Positions 25,845-27,126 of a stretch of 27,126 nt of DNA are shown one piece after another. Position 1 is the stretch's first letter; every line of letters starts with the position of its first letter. Below the pieces are notes generated by a model. It searched no databases. It was not told where the DNA came from and saw only the letters and a list, made by a program, of their open reading frames with translations. Position numbers and translations under genes: made by a program. The DNA is from CAVALG01 sp963656085. GTDB lineage: Bacteria > Bacillota > Clostridia > Oscillospirales > Acutalibacteraceae. The stretch is taken from positions 1 through 27,126 of the forward strand of contig CAVKHV010000017.1 in NCBI GenBank assembly GCA_963656085.1, in the 5' to 3' direction.

Positions 25845-26281
25845 TATTCAGCCACCTCGATATCTATACCCTCAATAGTTACGGGGGTAATGGGTTTGTC
25901 CGTACCGTCAACCTCTACGGCGGCTATTTTATGCACGGTGTCCATACCGTCATACACCTGACCGAAAACGCTGTGCCTGTAATCAAGCCAGGGCGTACCG
26001 CCGAGTTTTTCGTAACCCTCAACCGCTTGCGAGGGGAAACTGTCGGGCAGCTGCTTCATCTGCTCGGTCATATTTTGCGGAACCGACTGCGCCTCAACAA
26101 TAAAGAACTGGCTGCCGTTGGTGCCGGGGCCCGCGTTCGCCATTGAAAGCGCGCCGCAGATATTGTGCAGTGACGGGTGGAATTCATCGGCAAACGGTTT
26201 GCCCCAGATACTCTCGCCGCCGCAGCCCGTAGCCGTCGGGTCACCGCCCTGTATCATAAAATCTTTTATAACACGGTGGAA
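25480..26281. repeat. 38-base direct repeat inside the tandem cyclophilin genes
   Basis: 25480-25517 and 26244-26281 are identical over 38 bases. They code for the FHRVIKDFMIQGG core in both paralogues. Flanking segments (for example the codons for GGESIWG) are also nearly identical. This fits a duplication with later exchange, or strong constraint on the core motif. Confidence 0.8.
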
Positions 26282-26443
26282 AACGATACCGTTGTAATAT
26301 CCGTTTTTAGCGTGGGTAACAAAATTTTCAACCGTCTTGGGCGCATATTCGCCGAAAAGGCGTATTTTAATATCGCCCATATTGGTATGCATAACGGCAA
26401 CAGTTTCGCCGCTTACAGGTAAATCCAACTGATTAAAAGCCAA
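25844..26443 (-). CDS. Cytosolic cyclophilin-type peptidyl-prolyl isomerase
   Basis: Peptidyl-prolyl isomerase of 199 residues without a signal peptide, so cytosolic. Motifs: VMHTNMGDIKIRLF (17-30), FHRVIKDFMIQGGDP (R57 corresponds to the catalytic arginine of cyclophilins) and GTNGSQFFI (108-116). The start is TTG at 26441-26443, fixed by a strong GGAGG 8 bases upstream; the next Met (residue 18) would remove the first conserved strand. It has its own candidate promoter and leads a two-gene unit with the lipoprotein paralogue. Confidence 0.94.
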   Translation of the reverse strand: MAFNQLDLPVSGETVAVMHTNMGDIKIRLFGEYAPKTVENFVTHAKNGYYNGIVFHRVIKDFMIQGGDPTATGCGGESIWGKPFADEFHPSLHNICGALSMANAGPGTNGSQFFIVEAQSVPQNMTEQMKQLPDSFPSQAVEGYEKLGGTPWLDYRHSVFGQVYDGMDTVHKIAAVEVDGTDKPITPVTIEGIDIEVAE

Positions 26444-26451
26444 AACAAAAA

Positions 26452-26456
26452 CCTCC
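26452..26456 (-). promoter_or_regulatory. Ribosome binding site deciding the TTG start of the cytosolic cyclophilin
   Basis: GGAGG on the minus strand is 8 bases from the TTG at 26441-26443. No ATG or GTG stands at a suitable distance, so translation very probably starts at TTG. Confidence 0.7.
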
Positions 26457-26477
26457 GAAAAAATATTAGTTTATTAT

Positions 26478-26506
26478 ATTTTACATAAAACCGCCGACAT
26501 AATCAA
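26478..26506 (-). promoter_or_regulatory. Candidate sigma-A promoter for the cyclophilin genes
   Basis: TTGATT (26501-26506) and TAAAAT (26478-26483) on the minus strand with a 17-base spacer. Transcription would begin near 26471, leaving a short leader with the GGAGG site. The spacing and -10 are the same as in the miaB promoter candidate. Confidence 0.55.
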
Positions 26507-26527
26507 CACAAAAATTATTAAATTTTC

Positions 26528-26557
26528 TTGACTTGCGGTTTTTTTCTGTGATATGAT
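26528..26557 (+). promoter_or_regulatory. Candidate sigma-A promoter for nrdR
   Basis: TTGACT (26528-26533) and TATGAT (26552-26557) with an 18-base spacer. The nrdR ATG lies about 33 bases further on, with AGGTG 8 bases before it. The promoter is back-to-back with that of the cyclophilin genes. I see no clear pair of palindromic NrdR boxes here. Confidence 0.6.
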
Positions 26558-26590
26558 ATAAAAAATTCAAACAAAAAAGGTGAAACGCAT

Positions 26591-27046
26591 ATGAAATGCC
26601 CCTACTGCGCATTTGAAGAAAGCAAGGTTATAGATTCGCGCCCGACCGATGAGGGCGAGCGTATCCGCCGCCGCCGCGAGTGCCTTAAATGCGGCAAACG
26701 CTTTACGACCTACGAAATAATCGAAAGCCTGCCGATAATTGTTATTAAAAAGGATAAAACGCGCGAAGTGTTTGACCGTGATAAGTTGATGACGGGGCTT
26801 TTGCGCGCCTGCCAAAAGCGCCCCGTATCGGTTGACGCGCTTGAAAGGCTTATTGACGAAATCGAAACTTCGCTGCACAACTCGCTTGACCGTGAAGTAA
26901 CATCCGACCGAATAGGCGAACTTGTTATGGAAAAACTTAAGGCGCTTGACGAGGTGGCATATGTCCGCTTTGCCTCGGTTTACAGGCAGTTTAAGGATAT
27001 AAACACCTTTATGGAAGAACTTAACAAACTGCTTTCGGGCAAATGA
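26591..27046 (+). CDS. nrdR: Transcriptional repressor NrdR
   Basis: Nucleotide-sensing repressor of ribonucleotide reductase genes. The 151-residue length is standard. The N-terminal zinc ribbon has C3, C6, C31 and C34 with the DNA-contacting RRRREC segment between the pairs (26-31). The rest is an ATP-cone (about 49-139), including VIKKDKTREVFDRDKL and the YVRFASVYRQFKD pattern. It is the only gene on the plus strand, with its own promoter and terminator. No reductase gene is in the window. Confidence 0.97.
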   Translation: MKCPYCAFEESKVIDSRPTDEGERIRRRRECLKCGKRFTTYEIIESLPIIVIKKDKTREVFDRDKLMTGLLRACQKRPVSVDALERLIDEIETSLHNSLDREVTSDRIGELVMEKLKALDEVAYVRFASVYRQFKDINTFMEELNKLLSGK

Positions 27047-27070
27047 TATACTTTTATACCGCATAAATTC

Positions 27071-27110
27071 AGAACCGCAAATCCGATATGATTTGCGGTT
27101 CTTTCTGTTT
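27071..27110 (+). terminator. Rho-independent terminator after nrdR
   Basis: A perfect 12-base stem (AGAACCGCAAAT at 27071-27082, complement at 27091-27102) with an 8-base loop, followed by TTCTGTTT. It begins 25 bases after the nrdR stop. The A-rich 5' side could also serve a gene converging from the right. Confidence 0.85.
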
Positions 27111-27126
27111 GCACAAAACGATTACA

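Noticed and set aside
26567..27064. Open frame of 165 residues on the minus strand opposite nrdR
   Set aside because: It is the complement of a certain nrdR gene, has no binding site and no recognisable motif.
1..27126. CRISPR array, insertion sequence, prophage, toxin-antitoxin or defence system
   Set aside because: I saw no regularly spaced repeats, transposase, integrase, nuclease-defence domains or small paired genes on either strand.

Overview
The window looks like a chromosomal segment from a low-to-mid GC Gram-positive anaerobe of the class Clostridia, most likely an Oscillospiraceae/Ruminococcaceae-type gut bacterium. This is an inference. It rests on the Firmicutes-style linkage yggS-sepF-divIVA-ileS-lspA-rluD, the miaB-ylbF/ymcA-mutS-mutL-miaA order familiar from Bacillus and Clostridia, a split (two-subunit) transketolase, strong GGAGG-type ribosome binding sites, and a secreted dockerin protein of the kind common in ruminococci. 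21 of the 22 genes I support lie on the minus strand. Only nrdR at the right end points the other way, from a divergent promoter region. No gene-free stretch exceeds 300 bases. I see no insertion sequence, phage gene, CRISPR array or complete RNA gene.

Read in the direction of transcription (right to left), the layout is as follows. (1) 26443-24034: tandem cyclophilin-type prolyl isomerases, one cytosolic with a TTG start and one lipoprotein, then rfbA for dTDP-glucose synthesis. (2) 24019-23213: a small secreted protein with a cohesin-like region, a Cys linker and a type I dockerin. (3) 23185-18402: a candidate promoter and hairpin leader, miaB, then a 1084-residue fusion of a polysaccharide pyruvyltransferase-like domain with two GT2 glycosyltransferase domains. 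(4) 18342-11495: a YlbF/YmcA-family protein with a Cys-rich tail, a terminator-like hairpin, mutS, a small two-helix membrane protein of unknown function, an isolated tRNA T-arm-like hairpin, mutL and miaA. (5) 11517-7910: an HlyD-like membrane-anchored adaptor overlapping miaA, then yggS, sepF and divIVA. (6) 7888-1785: ileS, lspA, rluD and the two transketolase subunits, nearly all coupled by short gaps or 4-base overlaps, closed by an inverted repeat. (7) 1608-130: a membrane-anchored HtrA protease with its own candidate promoter and a terminator hairpin.

Functionally this is mostly housekeeping: mismatch repair (MutS/MutL), modification of tRNA A37 (MiaA makes i6A, which MiaB methylthiolates), division and polar growth (SepF, DivIVA), Ile-tRNA charging, lipoprotein maturation (LspA, which should process the lipoprotein cyclophilin encoded in the same window), envelope quality control (HtrA and the lipoprotein cyclophilin), central carbon metabolism and ribonucleotide reductase control (NrdR).

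The accessory-looking parts are the pyruvyltransferase-GT2-GT2 fusion, the dockerin protein, the unknown membrane protein with the adjacent tRNA-like fragment, and the HlyD-like adaptor. I found no clear new defence or mobile system. The best candidates for something under-described are the three-module glycosyltransferase, the orphan T-arm between mutS and mutL, and the adaptor tied to the sepF cluster.
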